From positions 62,001 to 126,000 of the forward strand of contig JAIVFJ010000055.1 in NCBI GenBank assembly GCA_025765615.1: a DNA stretch of 64,000 nt, in the 5' to 3' direction. The position numbers and the translations under genes are program-made. Below the pieces are notes generated by a model. It was not told the origin of the DNA. It saw only the letters and a program-made list of their open reading frames with translations, and searched no databases. Shown here in pieces: positions 35,348 through 46,372 of this stretch. Source of the DNA: Zopfochytrium polystomum (lineage: Eukaryota > Chytridiomycota > Chytridiomycetes > Chytridiales > Chytridiaceae). Position 1 is the stretch's first letter. Each line of letters begins with the position of its first letter.

Positions 35348-35649
35348 TGTCAGGAACAGGGCAGGACTGGACAAGGCAGACAAGGAACTGAGAGGAGTGA
35401 TGATTGTATTGGAGACAATAATTCAGTTGAGGATGGGACAGGTCCCCATCCCCCTTTTATACCTTTTGAGAGTCTTCCTTGTCAAGACTCAAAGAAAGTT
35501 CTAGAAAGAGCAATTTGTAATACAATGATACCAATGATACCAATGACAACAACAAGACAAGTCAGGAAAGCAAAGAAGATTGTTCCACAAGGTTCCATGA
35601 AGGTATGTTCTAGAAGGTTCCAGAGGTTTCCAGAGGGTGATTCATAACA
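35348..35649 (-). mobile_element. Solo LTR of the Gypsy family with target duplication
   Basis: Ends TGTCAGG and CATAACA on the plus strand, 302 bp, flanked by a perfect 5-bp duplication GATCC (35343-35347 and 35650-35654). It is a typical product of recombination between the two LTRs of a full element. TATA box and GAA/TTC units are retained. Confidence 0.92.
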
Positions 35650-35654
35650 GATCC

Positions 35655-36214
35655 CAGCTACCATTCTATGATCTGTTTGTGCTGGGACACATAGAGTCCG
35701 TTTTTGGCTCCGTTTTTTGGGGTCCCAAGATACTGCTTTCATAGACTCTGGTCCAGGAGGTCCCCTTTTTTTTTTAGAGCTGTATCCCTTTTTCATGTAA
35801 AATGATATCTGGAGGTGTCAACATTATTGGCTCTCAGGCACAATTTTCCACTGATGTTGACATCATGGCTCAATCTACCAGATTTACATTACCATACGTC
35901 CCAGAGTGGGGGCAGCATCCTCACTTCCACCCAGCTTCCCATCAGCGCCCAGAATTGTCAGAAAGGAATTGTCTTAATCAATTTATTGATATTTCTGCTC
36001 GTCCAGCTCCCTCACTGCCTGCACCTCCTGTCGCCCCACTGACACTCCCCGTGAAATGCTATGATTTTTGGAAGTGGTCCATTGATCCTTTTCTTCTGAC
36101 ATTTCTTCATAGGAAAAAGGGAGGAATATTCTATTGGCCAAAACATTAAAAAATCTTTTTTTTTTTTTGTTGATGGCGCAGGCAATGGCTATCCATTTTG
36201 AACTGTGCTCTTAT
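35655..36214. other. Region between solo LTR and Copia element
   Basis: A 115-codon plus-strand open frame (35802-36149), proline- and histidine-rich in the middle, with no recognisable domain. It may belong to the same degraded element as 34790-35342. Confidence 0.3.
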
Positions 36215-36609
36215 TGTAAACAGTCTACCCAGAGTGAATGAAGTGGAGATGTGTGTTTGTGGTGGCCCTTCTCCCCAACTTGGAGAGAAAGAGAAAAAAA
36301 CTCTGTTATGAATTATTGATACATGATGATGATATACACGCTGTAATAGTTGCTAGGCAAGCATGACCAGCACAGGTTAAAAACCTCTCCTATATTATCT
36401 ACTTGAGCAGAGGAGGAGGAAAATTGTTGACACTGGGTTTCCATTCCACTTAACACTCAGAGTACTTGTCATCAGTGCAAGCCAGTGCCCAGGTCTGTTT
36501 TGACAGTGGCTCGCTCTCCCATGGCATCGTGAGAACGATAACTGACAGTCACAATAGGTTCAGGTCCGTCTTGTGCCTCTTGCTGCTAACCAGTCAGTTC
36601 CGCCTAACA
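36215..36609 (-). repeat. Copia 3' LTR
   Basis: Full-length copy, 395 bp, TG...CA ends. Related fragments occur at 42728-42937, 53838-54132, 57612-57756, 62978-63322 and 63323-63378. Confidence 0.8.
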
Positions 36610-36643
36610 CCCCCCCGCACGATGGCCATGGGTGTTGCATCCA

Positions 36644-39600
36644 TTATGCAAAGCGTGCGTAAGCGTCTGAGGCTTCAACTGAACGGGTGTTCGAAAGGTC
36701 GGAGCGGGGTCGGAGGCCAAGTAGTGAGGTCAGTTGCTGGTGCTGAGACGTTGAGAGTGGTTTTGTGAGAATGTCTGCAATCTGGTCGCTTTTTGGTACG
36801 TAGTGTACAGTGATCTCTCCAGTGGCTATGCCTTGTTGGAGGAAATGCGCATTTATGTCAATGTGTTTTGTGCGAGCATGTGTGAGAGGGTTGAACACTA
36901 GTGCGATTGCAGATTGATTGTCCTCAAGGATTGGTAGTGGCCGCTGTGCAGGGAGTTGCAACTCTGATAATACAGCTAGGAGCCATTGTGCTTCTTGGAA
37001 GGCTTCAGAAAGTGAGTAGTATTCTGCTTCCGTGAAGGATGGCGATACTTGATGTTGTTTGCGTGAGACCCAAGAGACAGCAGCACCCATGAGGAAGAAG
37101 ACATATCCAGTGCGTGATGTGCGGTCTCCAGGTTCACCCCCATAGGATGCATCAGCGTATGCAGCTGGTTCAAGGGCGTTGTTTGTGAAGAGCCGTAGTG
37201 GCTTGTGGCTTTGCCTGTAGAATAATCCGTAGTCCCAGGTGCCTCAGAGGTAACGAAGCAGGCGGCGGAGTGCATTGCAATGGCACTGGCGTGGCTTCAG
37301 TTGGAACTGGGAGAGTACATTGTTGCAAATGCGATATCTGGTTGAGTTTGTGTTGTGAGGTATTGAATTTTCATGAGTGTGGATTGTTACCAGCTTGAGT
37401 CGCTCTCGCTGAGCTCGATCGACGTTTTGTCATGCATAAAGGTGATAGACATTGGAGTTGATGCAATATCGAGGTCGTCCCACATTTTCTCTTCAGTGAG
37501 AATTGTCCTGGTGTATTTGTCTAGGCCCACCCAAATGCCTTCGGCGTTGCACTCGAGGTGGATGCGAATCACTTGGCTGACAGTGGTTTCCTCGAGGGAC
37601 ATGCTGTTCTCAGCACAAAAAGCATCCTCAACTTTTGCGACAAGAGCTGGGGTGTTGGCCATGACATTGATGTCGTCGACAAAGACAAAGATGATTTCAA
37701 ACGTTTCCTGCTGAGAGTCTACTCGAAAGAAGAGGCAGGGCTCAGCAAGAGATTGATTGAAGCTGAGTTTCTCGACAATGAACTTGCGAGGGTCAGGAAC
37801 CAGTTTTGTCCAGATTGATGGAGTCCATAGAGGCTCTTGAGGAGTTTGCAGAATAGTTTCTTTCCATCTGGTGTGAATCGCTCGTGGCATTTTGGTGGAT
37901 GCATGTAGATGACTTCTTTGAGAAAAGTATACAGGTAGGCTGTGTTGACATCCATGCTGTGGTACTCAAGGTCAAAAGCAAGGCTGATTGCAATGAGCAG
38001 TTGGATGGCCTGGATCCGGACGACAGGAGAAAAGATGTCTGTGTAGTCGATGTCTTCGTGTCGAGTGTTTGCACATGTGACAAGACGAGCTTTCCATCGC
38101 TTCAGCCAGCCGAAGGGATTGAGCTTGTAGACATAAACCCATTTGCAGAACATTGTGCGTTTGCCAGGAGGAAGAACTGCCCATTCCCAGACCTTGTGCT
38201 CGTCCATGAGAGAGTGAAGCTCCTCAAGCTCAGATGCAGTCCATTCTTCGTTATAGTCTGATGCGTGGACTTCCTTGTGGGAACGTGGCACTGGTGGGAG
38301 TTGTGATTGGTGGATTGGTTCTTTTGGGAAGCGCTTTGGGAAGTGTGGTTCTGGTTAGCTGATGCAAGGTAGAGTTGCAAGAGATGGCAAGTGATTGTTC
38401 GATTTGCAAGTGGTTTGCAAAGTCCAGTTGGTGCATCTTTGATGTTGACAATGACAGATGGTGGAAGTGGTGATTCAATGACAGGTTCCAGTTCAGTGTT
38501 GATGGATGCTGCTATGCGGTCTGCTGTTGGAGCTAGGCTCTCTTCAAGTTCGTCTTCATCTTCGCCCAGGACGACAGCGAATGTGTCAGGGTTCCAACCA
38601 TAGTCGTCATCGTTATTATCGTCTTCCATATCTTGGGGAAGTGTTAAAGGTTGATTTGAGGTGTTTGTTGATGATGATGGCAGCTGTCCCCCTGGAAGCC
38701 TGGTGCAGTTGCTGGCGAGTACGAGTGGAGGGAGCACCGTCTGGAGGAGAGTTGGATAATTGATGGTAAGAGTCAAGTGGTGGCTCGACAGGCTCGAAAG
38801 AAGGAGAGTCGTCAGTTTCAGGAAAATCTGTAAAATCATCAGAGAGAGAAGTTAAGAAATCAGAATTAAGAGATTGAAGCTTAGCATCACTGCGGACAAG
38901 GCCAGGAAAGACATGCTCATGCTAGTTATAGTGGTGTGTCCGAAGAATGGTCCATGCAGTAAAGACGTAGCTGAGGGCAATAGACTTGCTGTCTGTGTCA
39001 AAGCCCAAGAAGAGTCCAAGTGAGGCCTGAGGAGAGAACTTGGTCTTGTGTGAGTTTGCAGGTTCTGTATACTCATTGTTGAGTGTGACAATGAAAATTC
39101 CAAGGTGGCGTAGGTTGGGTTTACGGCCTTGGTAATATTCAAATGGAATTCGACCAGTGCGAGTGTGTTGCACACAATTGCAGAGGAATGAAGCATGACG
39201 TATTGCATAGGACCAGGGGAACCGTGGAAGCTGGGCTTCAATCAGGAGACAGGAAGCAATGTGGGTGATGCCCTTGATGGCATTTTCTGCAACACCATCA
39301 CCCTCCTTGACATAAGGGACAGAAGGCTGAAAGACAATGGGAAGTTGGTGGTTGATACAGTAGGCCTCAAATAGCTGAGTTAAGGCCAAGGTTGTCTGCC
39401 CGTACAAATAGAGTTTGACGAGTGGGGAAGAGTTGCTCTTCAAAAGCAATGTGATCAATTATCCTTTGAGTGACGCCTATTGTGCGAGCGACAGTGTTGA
39501 CCCAAGTATAGCCTGTGGCGTAGTCGACAATAACTTCAAAGTAGTTGGAACCGTCAAGAGAACGTGTACTGATCTTTCCAGTTTGGTTGGTACACAGCAT

Positions 39601-39993
39601 CTGCAGCAGGGCAAAATCAAAGCAAGGTTTGGCCATGAGGTGTTGCCGGGGCATCTTTGCCATATCGCAAATGAGGCAAGGCTTGTGTGTTGTTGGTGGC
39701 GGAGCAGGAGCACTGTCGACATCACCAGACTTGAAAGTGTCGCTTACTTGCTCTCGGTGGATGTGGCCAAAACGTTGGTACCATAGGTTGCATGCAGTTG
39801 CTGGTGATGCGTAGGCAATGGGCTCAACTGAAATTTTCCTCTGTGCAGCTGGGTGCTGGACTGGGATGAGATAGTAAAGGCTGTCACAGTTCGCCAATCT
39901 TGATGCTGTGTTGTGATGCAAGTGTGGCAAGATCAAGAAGAAAGACAGAATCTTGAGTGAATAGCATCCCAGCAGTTGGGTCTTGGAGGACAT
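36644..39993 (-). pseudogene. Copia pol: integrase, reverse transcriptase, RNase H remnants
   Basis: Integrase remnants 39993-38922 in two frames: zinc-binding WYQRFGHIHREQV with CLICDMAKM, then YVKEGDGVAENAIKGI with the catalytic Glu. RT 38291-37387 in two overlapping frames: KWVYVYKLNPFGWLKRWKAR, FSPVVRIQAIQLLIAISL, MDVNTAYL and the catalytic FVFVDDINVM. RNase H 37090-36644: SFTEAEYYSLSEA, LEDNQSAIAL, HIDINAHFL and ADILTKPL. At least four frame breaks, so non-functional. Confidence 0.88.
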
Positions 39994-39999
39994 GCGACA

Positions 40000-41760
40000 C
40001 AGAGAGAGAGGAGCAGTTCCTTGAGTGATGGGACATGAAGCACATTGCGGAGCACCACATCAAAACCAGGAAAAGTGAGAGAGACAGATCCAATTCCTTC
40101 AATGCGGCATTCATGGTCATCTGCTAGGCAGGCATGGTGTTCTGTTTCAAATCGTTGGTACTCAGTGAATTGCTCCTGTTGTGGGATCATTGTGGGTACA
40201 GCTCCAGAATTGATCATGTACGGAAGAGAGGCTATACCTGTGTGTGACACGCTCAATGTTGCAGTGTTCACAAAGAAGTAGAAGCAAGAGGGGTCGTTTA
40301 TTTGAGAAGAAGAAGAAACAGAGGGCCCTCCTGTAGCAGGTTGAGTGAAATCCAGAGAAAGGAACAAGAGTTGCTTGCAGTTCAGCCACAGTTGCTGAGG
40401 CTGAAGCATGGTTTGGTTGAGCTGGTGTGAAGTGCTGCGCTTGGAGCCTGGCTGAGACGGCATTGGCTTGGCATGTGCAGGCAGTGCTCAGACTTGTGTG
40501 TGTGTGCATTGGTGGCCAAGCTTGGAATCTCAGCACAGAACTCGCACCCAGTGCCTTCAACTCTTCCAAGACGTTGATGGATTGAGGTAGCCTTTGGCTC
40601 CAGCCTATGGGTGACTCCTGGCTTGCAGCAGTCACGACAGTCCCTTTCCATGTGGTGAACGTATGCCTTGTGGTAACCACACCAGTAGCGTGGCCTATCC
40701 CCACAACGAGGGGAGAGAGAGCGGTTGTGGTTGTCGTGGATGTTGTGACCCCCGTTGTCACTTTTCCTGTAGTTGTTTCCTTGGTGATAGTTTCATTCTG
40801 CTCGCTCAAGGTCATTGCGGCCTCCTTGGATGTGGTCACTTCAGTGGTGTCTATCTTTGCGATTGTCATGGTTGTCACAGTGGTTGTTGCCCACTTGACG
40901 GCAGTTGCAGTTGTTGCAGCGGTTCCTGCAGTCTTCTTCTTCATCCGCCTCAAGGGCAGTCAAGACAGCAGTAAGCTCATCCATGATATTCTGTAGATTG
41001 TTGAAGCGGGCATCATTGTTTCGAAGTGCTGCCACAAATGGTCCAAAACGACTATGAGCTGAGCCTGTGTGCGAGGTCTGTGCGCAGTTTGCTCTGCCGT
41101 TTGCATACAACCTCATCAAGTCTGTTCTGGCCATGACCTTGGATGACTAGTCGCTGAAGTTGCTCAATCTCGCGCACATAAGAATTCAGATCTTGGTAAC
41201 ACAAGGGGATTTGAGTGTCTGTGCGTAGCTGCAGCCCTGACCATCTGTTTTCAAAATCATCAATCGAGCTGGATGGGCAGGCATTGTTGAATGTTCGGCG
41301 AATGGCAGCCACACAGTCTCGATAGAGGTGAATGTTGCAGCAGAGCTCAAACAAGTGCAAGGTCTCTGGAAGCCTGATCATCAAAGCTGACCAAGCTGTT
41401 TCATTCTCCTTGATGAAGGTGGCATGCATCTTCAGCACGGCATTCATGAACTCTGATGAAGTCATGATGTGATGCTGAATCCAGTACTTGACAGTTGCTT
41501 CGACAGCCACAATTGGCCCAGCATTAGCTTGCTCAGCAACAGTTGGTACATAGAGATAGTTTGGTGAGAGTGTTTCACCAGCCTTTGGCTCTGGTGTGCT
41601 GTGCCCACCATTTCGACAGTGCAACAAGAGACGCCATCTGTCCCACTGATCCTTGGGTAAGTGTGTGACATACGTATGGTAGGCCTCCTCATTGCAGAAA
41701 TGTCTCTCAAGAGGGAATAGGTCCGTCTGCGTTAGGTCCTGAATTCCTTTTCACCAATAA
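40000..41760 (-). pseudogene. Copia gag and protease remnants
   Basis: The gag part (about 41760-41050) shows ERHFCNEEAY, then NAVLKMHATF and LNSYVREIEQLQRL-type helices. A CxxC/H knuckle-like region lies near 40680-40620. The protease motif at about 40230 reads MINSGAVPTM where active enzymes have Asp, so the catalytic Asp is lost. 41761-42640 continues as degraded frames with no clear domain. Confidence 0.65.
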
Positions 41761-42937
41761 CCTTGATCTGAAGGTTGCTAATAAAGTCATTGAATTCCGT
41801 CAGTGTCTTGCTGGTGAACATGCCAACAAACGAGTTTAGGTTGGACGACATTGTGTTGCGTGTAGTGATGATTCTGTTGCAGGAGAAAACCAGTTGCTGG
41901 AAAAATTTGGAGGAGTTGATTGACAGTCCGGCAGTGACAAATAGTGACTCTAGGAGTTGTTTGATGCTCTATTTGATGGAGAAGTGGTCCAGAATAGAAG
42001 ATGTGTGTTGCACACAATGCTTGTTGCAAGCTGATTGATGGACCAAAAATTCTGAAATTGGAATAGCAGGTTGGCACTGTTGGACAGCAACTGTGTGCCA
42101 AATTTCAGGCTGAGGATCAACGTTTTGGTGGTGTTTTCCCTTGGGGAGTGTTGGAGAACGGAATAGAGAGAACTTAGAGCAATTTGGTGTCCAGCAGGGA
42201 TGACTTGTCACACAAGAAAGGACAAAATGGTGGTTGGAGGTAGTGGTAGTTCGACTTTTGGACCCCCTTATCAAAATCTCTTGTAGCTCCTGCTGTGGGC
42301 GTTGTGGTAGGGCTCGTTAGGTATCAATGGAAAGAGCAGAAGCAGGAGAATACGGGTATGCAAGGACGTCCTCTGATCGTTTCTCTCGTTTTTTCCCCGT
42401 TGCGACAATGTCACTCAAAGGTGAGGAAGCTTTTTTGACTTCAGTGATCGATCGAATTTGTAGAGACAACATAGAGAGCTCTGCGATAGCGCATTGGAAA
42501 GAGGAGATTCAAGGCTTTCGAATGCACAATAGCAAGCCTGGATTGAATGATGGGTCAGCTGGGAGAAGGTGTCAAAAATTTTGGGCCTCCCAAACGAAAT
42601 GGTTTCTAAAGTTGAGCTATGCTGATTCTGTTTGTTGGAGGTGGTAGAGAGTGTTTTTCCGGGCTGTCAGTCTGGTGAAGTATGTCGGCAGTAACACTGG
42701 ACCATTGACTAGAGTGGCAACAGTCATATGCAGAGCAGAGGAGGAGGAAAACTGTTGACACCAGGTTTCCGTTCCACTTAATTCTCGAAGTATTTGTCAT
42801 CAGCGAAAGCCAGCGCCCAGGTCTGCATTGGCGAGGCTCGCTCTCCCATGGGCATCGTGAGAACAATAACTGACAGTCACAATAGGCTCAGGTCTGTCTT
42901 GTGTCTCTTGCTGCTAACCATTCAGTTCCGCCTAACA

Positions 42938-43904
42938 ATTTGGGCTTTTTTTTGGGGAGAGGAGGGGAAGCAGACATGTGGTGGAGAAGCGTTGGTGAAA
43001 TACTTCAGTGAAGCCTCAGCAACCCAGCATATCCCCACCACACACACAATACATAACACACATCTCACTTTGCCATTACCTTAAAGAACACTCCAAACCC
43101 AGAGTGCACGGTAAACCCTTGCAAAAGCAGAAGGGGGTGGGGGGAGGAGAATGGGGAATGTCGCTGTTGTGGCGCCTCAGCTCGCCCTCATCAATGAGGG
43201 TATCTGGTGTGAAATTCATACACGCCAAAAACGGATTGGGGGTCGCAAAAGGAAAGAGTAAGTGCATCAATCATTCCTCCCACTATAAAGAAAGAATTCT
43301 CACTAGTAGTCATTACCAGCGACGCCAGCCTGCATAGGCCTTTCCACCAAAGAAGGATAGAGGTCTGAGATTGGCAGTGATCATACCACTTTAAAGGGAC
43401 ACGCAAATTGACAACGACCAGGCCAGTTTTTCAAAAGAATGTATGTATTTGTTTTTGTCTGTAGTCGGGCTTTTTGGTGCTGGTCGGTATAAGCCCGACC
43501 TGAAAAATTGTTTGCACCACGCTGCCATCAATCTCAGCATTGATCGCAGCTCCAGTGCCATCTATCACAGCACCTTTGCAGTTGGCTGGAGCAACTGCAT
43601 TACTGCTGCAGTGGCAAGCGCGATTGCACTGCTGCCAAGCAAGACGACCGACAACAATAACAATGACAACTCGGATATTTCGACAGCAGCGTGGGCAAGC
43701 AGCGTGGACATCATGAGAAGTGATTCAATGGAGATGATGGCAGCAGTGGCGGTAGGAATGGCGTGCGCTTGTGGTGCGGATGCCCCAACAGGGTGACGTA
43801 CATTCAACCAGCTCGTTTTGGCTGTAAAATCGGTATGTACAAAGCATTGAGTAGTCAAAAAGCTATAATATTTTTCTCAGAAGGTGCAATTTCAAAGCAC
43901 AATC
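42938..43904. other. Region right of the Copia element
   Basis: Contains a 117-codon plus-strand frame (43443-43796) without recognised motifs and low-complexity purine runs (42940-42985, 43120-43150). No gene is supported. Confidence 0.4.
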
Positions 43905-44193
43905 CATGCTGATGAAAATGACTGGCAGCAATGGCAAGCACCCTTGTCACTGTTGCAACGTTGGGGTGAATGGAGTGCCAAAAGCAACCACTACTATTAT
44001 CCTCTTGCTCAAATTGACTAAAAGAGCAGTGGCAAAACTGTGGAAAAACTTGAGCCTTGTGAAGGGTGTGGTTGGACGAGTCAAAACTGGTGGTGCCAGG
44101 TCTTGGATACTGGTGGAAAACAGTGAATGGAGCATCTTTTCACTGAAACAAGGAATAAATTTGAGTGTATCCTTCTTCAATCTCCACCTCTGA
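43905..44193 (+). pseudogene. Possible CACTA/Plavaka-type transposase fragment
   Basis: The frame reads MTGSNGKHPCHCCNVGV, similar in layout (TG-NG-HPC-xC) to the zinc-binding segment seen in CACTA/Plavaka-like transposases. Only about 95 codons are open and no catalytic residues are visible. Weak call. Confidence 0.25.
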
Positions 44194-44219
44194 GCAACTT
44201 GAGTTAGATGCACAAGCAT

Positions 44220-44312
44220 CCATTCTTGAAAAATGGGAGCACCCAGCACTATTTTTTTCCTTGTCTCTTGTTTCAATCCCCAACACCTTGGCAACAGCTG
44301 GTTGCCCAGCCG
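44220..44312. repeat. Dispersed repeat, third copy
   Basis: Matches 30985-31170 (CATTCTTGAAAAATGGGAGC, then TTCCTTGTCTCTTGTTTCAA). From here to 45867 no gene is supported. Confidence 0.5.
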
Positions 44313-45867
44313 TGAGACCACACTAAGGTCTCAGTGATAAAGTCTAGGGATTTTATTTGCAAAAACAAGCAAATCTGTCATAAAACTGCAAGGATCAGGA
44401 CTCCTATTATTATTCTCAGTTCATTAGTTTCCAAAGGTTATCAAAGTGTATTTGCAGCTTACCCGTCTTTATATCCAGAAGCATCCAAATTTCCATGAGA
44501 ACCAGGCAGTGTAGAGGGCTTCAAACTTCCATGTCCAGCACTAAAGGTTGTGTGGGCTCTCTGTGTACGTTAAGAAATATCTCTTCTTGCTTGACAGTGC
44601 ATAAGAGAGCCACTGTGAGCAGCACAATCAGATTTTGTCAGTTGCAAGTTTTTGGATTATTTTCAAATCTTTCAAAGTAAGACCAGCCACCGATTCTTTG
44701 AACTGTCCAGAGTTGATTAAATGGATCTCCCAATGTGCCTTTGTGTTTCTTCCTGGCTTCTTTTGTAGCTGGGGGTGTTGTTTTCATCGGCCATCTTTTT
44801 TTGAACGGGTTTCATTGAGCGGCGAACACTGTGTAGCTCTCATTGAGATACATTAGTGTGCCTTGTTCAACAGCAGATTGGTGTTAGCTGATCAGCAAAA
44901 GTATTCAAACAAATGAGGTGTCCACAGATGTGTGCATGGTGGATCTACCTCTATGCTAAAAATTAAAATTGGGAATTGCAGTGATGTTGCAGGATCGCTC
45001 AACCCTGTCTATCTGTCTCTTACCTATCTCTATCTGTTCTTAACCCACTTCTGGGGCGTCCGGTGAACGAGCAAACTGCTCTACGTGAACTTTCAAAGCG
45101 TGGATGATCTGCACCTTCTGATAAACAAACCCAAGAGGAACATATTCAAGAAGGAAGCACCCATGGCTTGGTTGGAGGGGCGCAACCCAACTTCGGAATT
45201 ACGGAATTAGAATGGTAGGACGTGCATCGTAAAAGGACCCTCGAATCGCCAAGGTTGAATTTGCAACACAGTTCGGTTTCACATACAGTGGAGCATCGTT
45301 TATTGCTGTCGTCCTCGGTCCGGCCACTGTCCCTGGCGGCACCCGCATTGCCCAGTGACTTTTTCTGACTGCAGTTCAGTTCACTGGCTTTGAGCCGACT
45401 GTTCGATCCGAGCGAAATCGCAGCCAGCCAGCCAGCCAGACCTTGACGACGATAAGCGGCTGTTTCCTTTCCAAGATCCCCCTCCCCCCCGCCAGCAGTG
45501 CTGAAGTCCGATGCACGGCGCGCGCGCGTGCCGAAACCAAAAACTCATATTTTCAACCCGCCTATCTCTCTCTCACTCTGTCTCTCTCTCCAGTGCGCAG
45601 TGCGTGGGAGGTGCTGCAACAAAAAACCGCACTTCAATTATTTTTCCTTTTACTGTTTTTACTTTGTTTCATTTGTTTTTTCTCTCTTTCTTTGTTCCTT
45701 TGTCATTTTTGCTTGGCTACCTGCAGCCCCTCCCAAATCAAAAAGTCCTTGCTTGTGGCTGAATCGATCGATACAGCCAGGTTATCATCTTTGGATTATT
45801 GTTTGGCAATTATTAACAAATCATATGTATGTTCCCTTGACGGCACAGTCTGCGTTTCTCTCTCGCT

Positions 45868-45872
45868 ATCCT

Positions 45873-45908
<36 letters not shown>

Positions 45909-46125
45909 ATCTCTTCATCCTCTCTCTCCTCCTCTCCTCCTCTCTCTTCTCTCCTCTCCTCTCTCCTCTCCGCTCATCTCTCTCTCTCTCGCTCTCCTCC
46001 TCCCTCCTCTCCTCCGCTCGTCTCCTCTCCTCCTCTCTCCTCTCTCTCTCTCTCTCGCTCCTTCTCTCTGCTCTTCCTCTCTCGCTCTCGTCCACTCTCT
46101 CTCTTTCTCACTCCCTTTCGAGAGA
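45868..46125. repeat. CT-rich simple sequence
   Basis: About 260 bp of interrupted (CT)n, with long open frames on both strands that are purely compositional. Lies 250 bp upstream of the AspRS start. Confidence 0.85.
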
Positions 46126-46372
46126 GAGTGCGAAAGAGAGAGAGTATCAAATGCAGCAACGACGACGACTACGAACGACGCGCCGACGAAATGGCAAAGA
46201 ATGATGAAATGGGCGGGGCTCAGCCAGCTAGCTAGCTAGGTGGAGAGTGGGGTAGGGGTGGGCGAGTGGAGTGAGTTGGCAGAAACAGTATAATAAGATC
46301 AGACCGCAGTAATTGTGCCAAGTCAACACCCACCCACACACCCACACACACAAAGAGAAATCTTCGTGGTTC

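Larger units (their letters stand above)
36215..42937 (-). mobile_element. Decayed Copia (Ty1-type) LTR retrotransposon
   Basis: Gag, protease, integrase, RT and RNase H follow in Copia order on the minus strand, with LTR sequence at both ends. The 3' LTR (36215-36609) runs TGTTAGGCGG to GACTGTTTACA in element orientation and is preceded by a G-rich polypurine tract (36610-36617). The 5' LTR is truncated to about 42728-42937 and diverged. Several frameshifts make it inactive. No target duplication is visible. Confidence 0.88.

Noticed and set aside
45443..46235. Two long plus-strand open frames and matching minus frames
   Set aside because: They are translations of the CT-rich tract (Ser/Leu or Glu/Arg runs) with no domain and no splice context.
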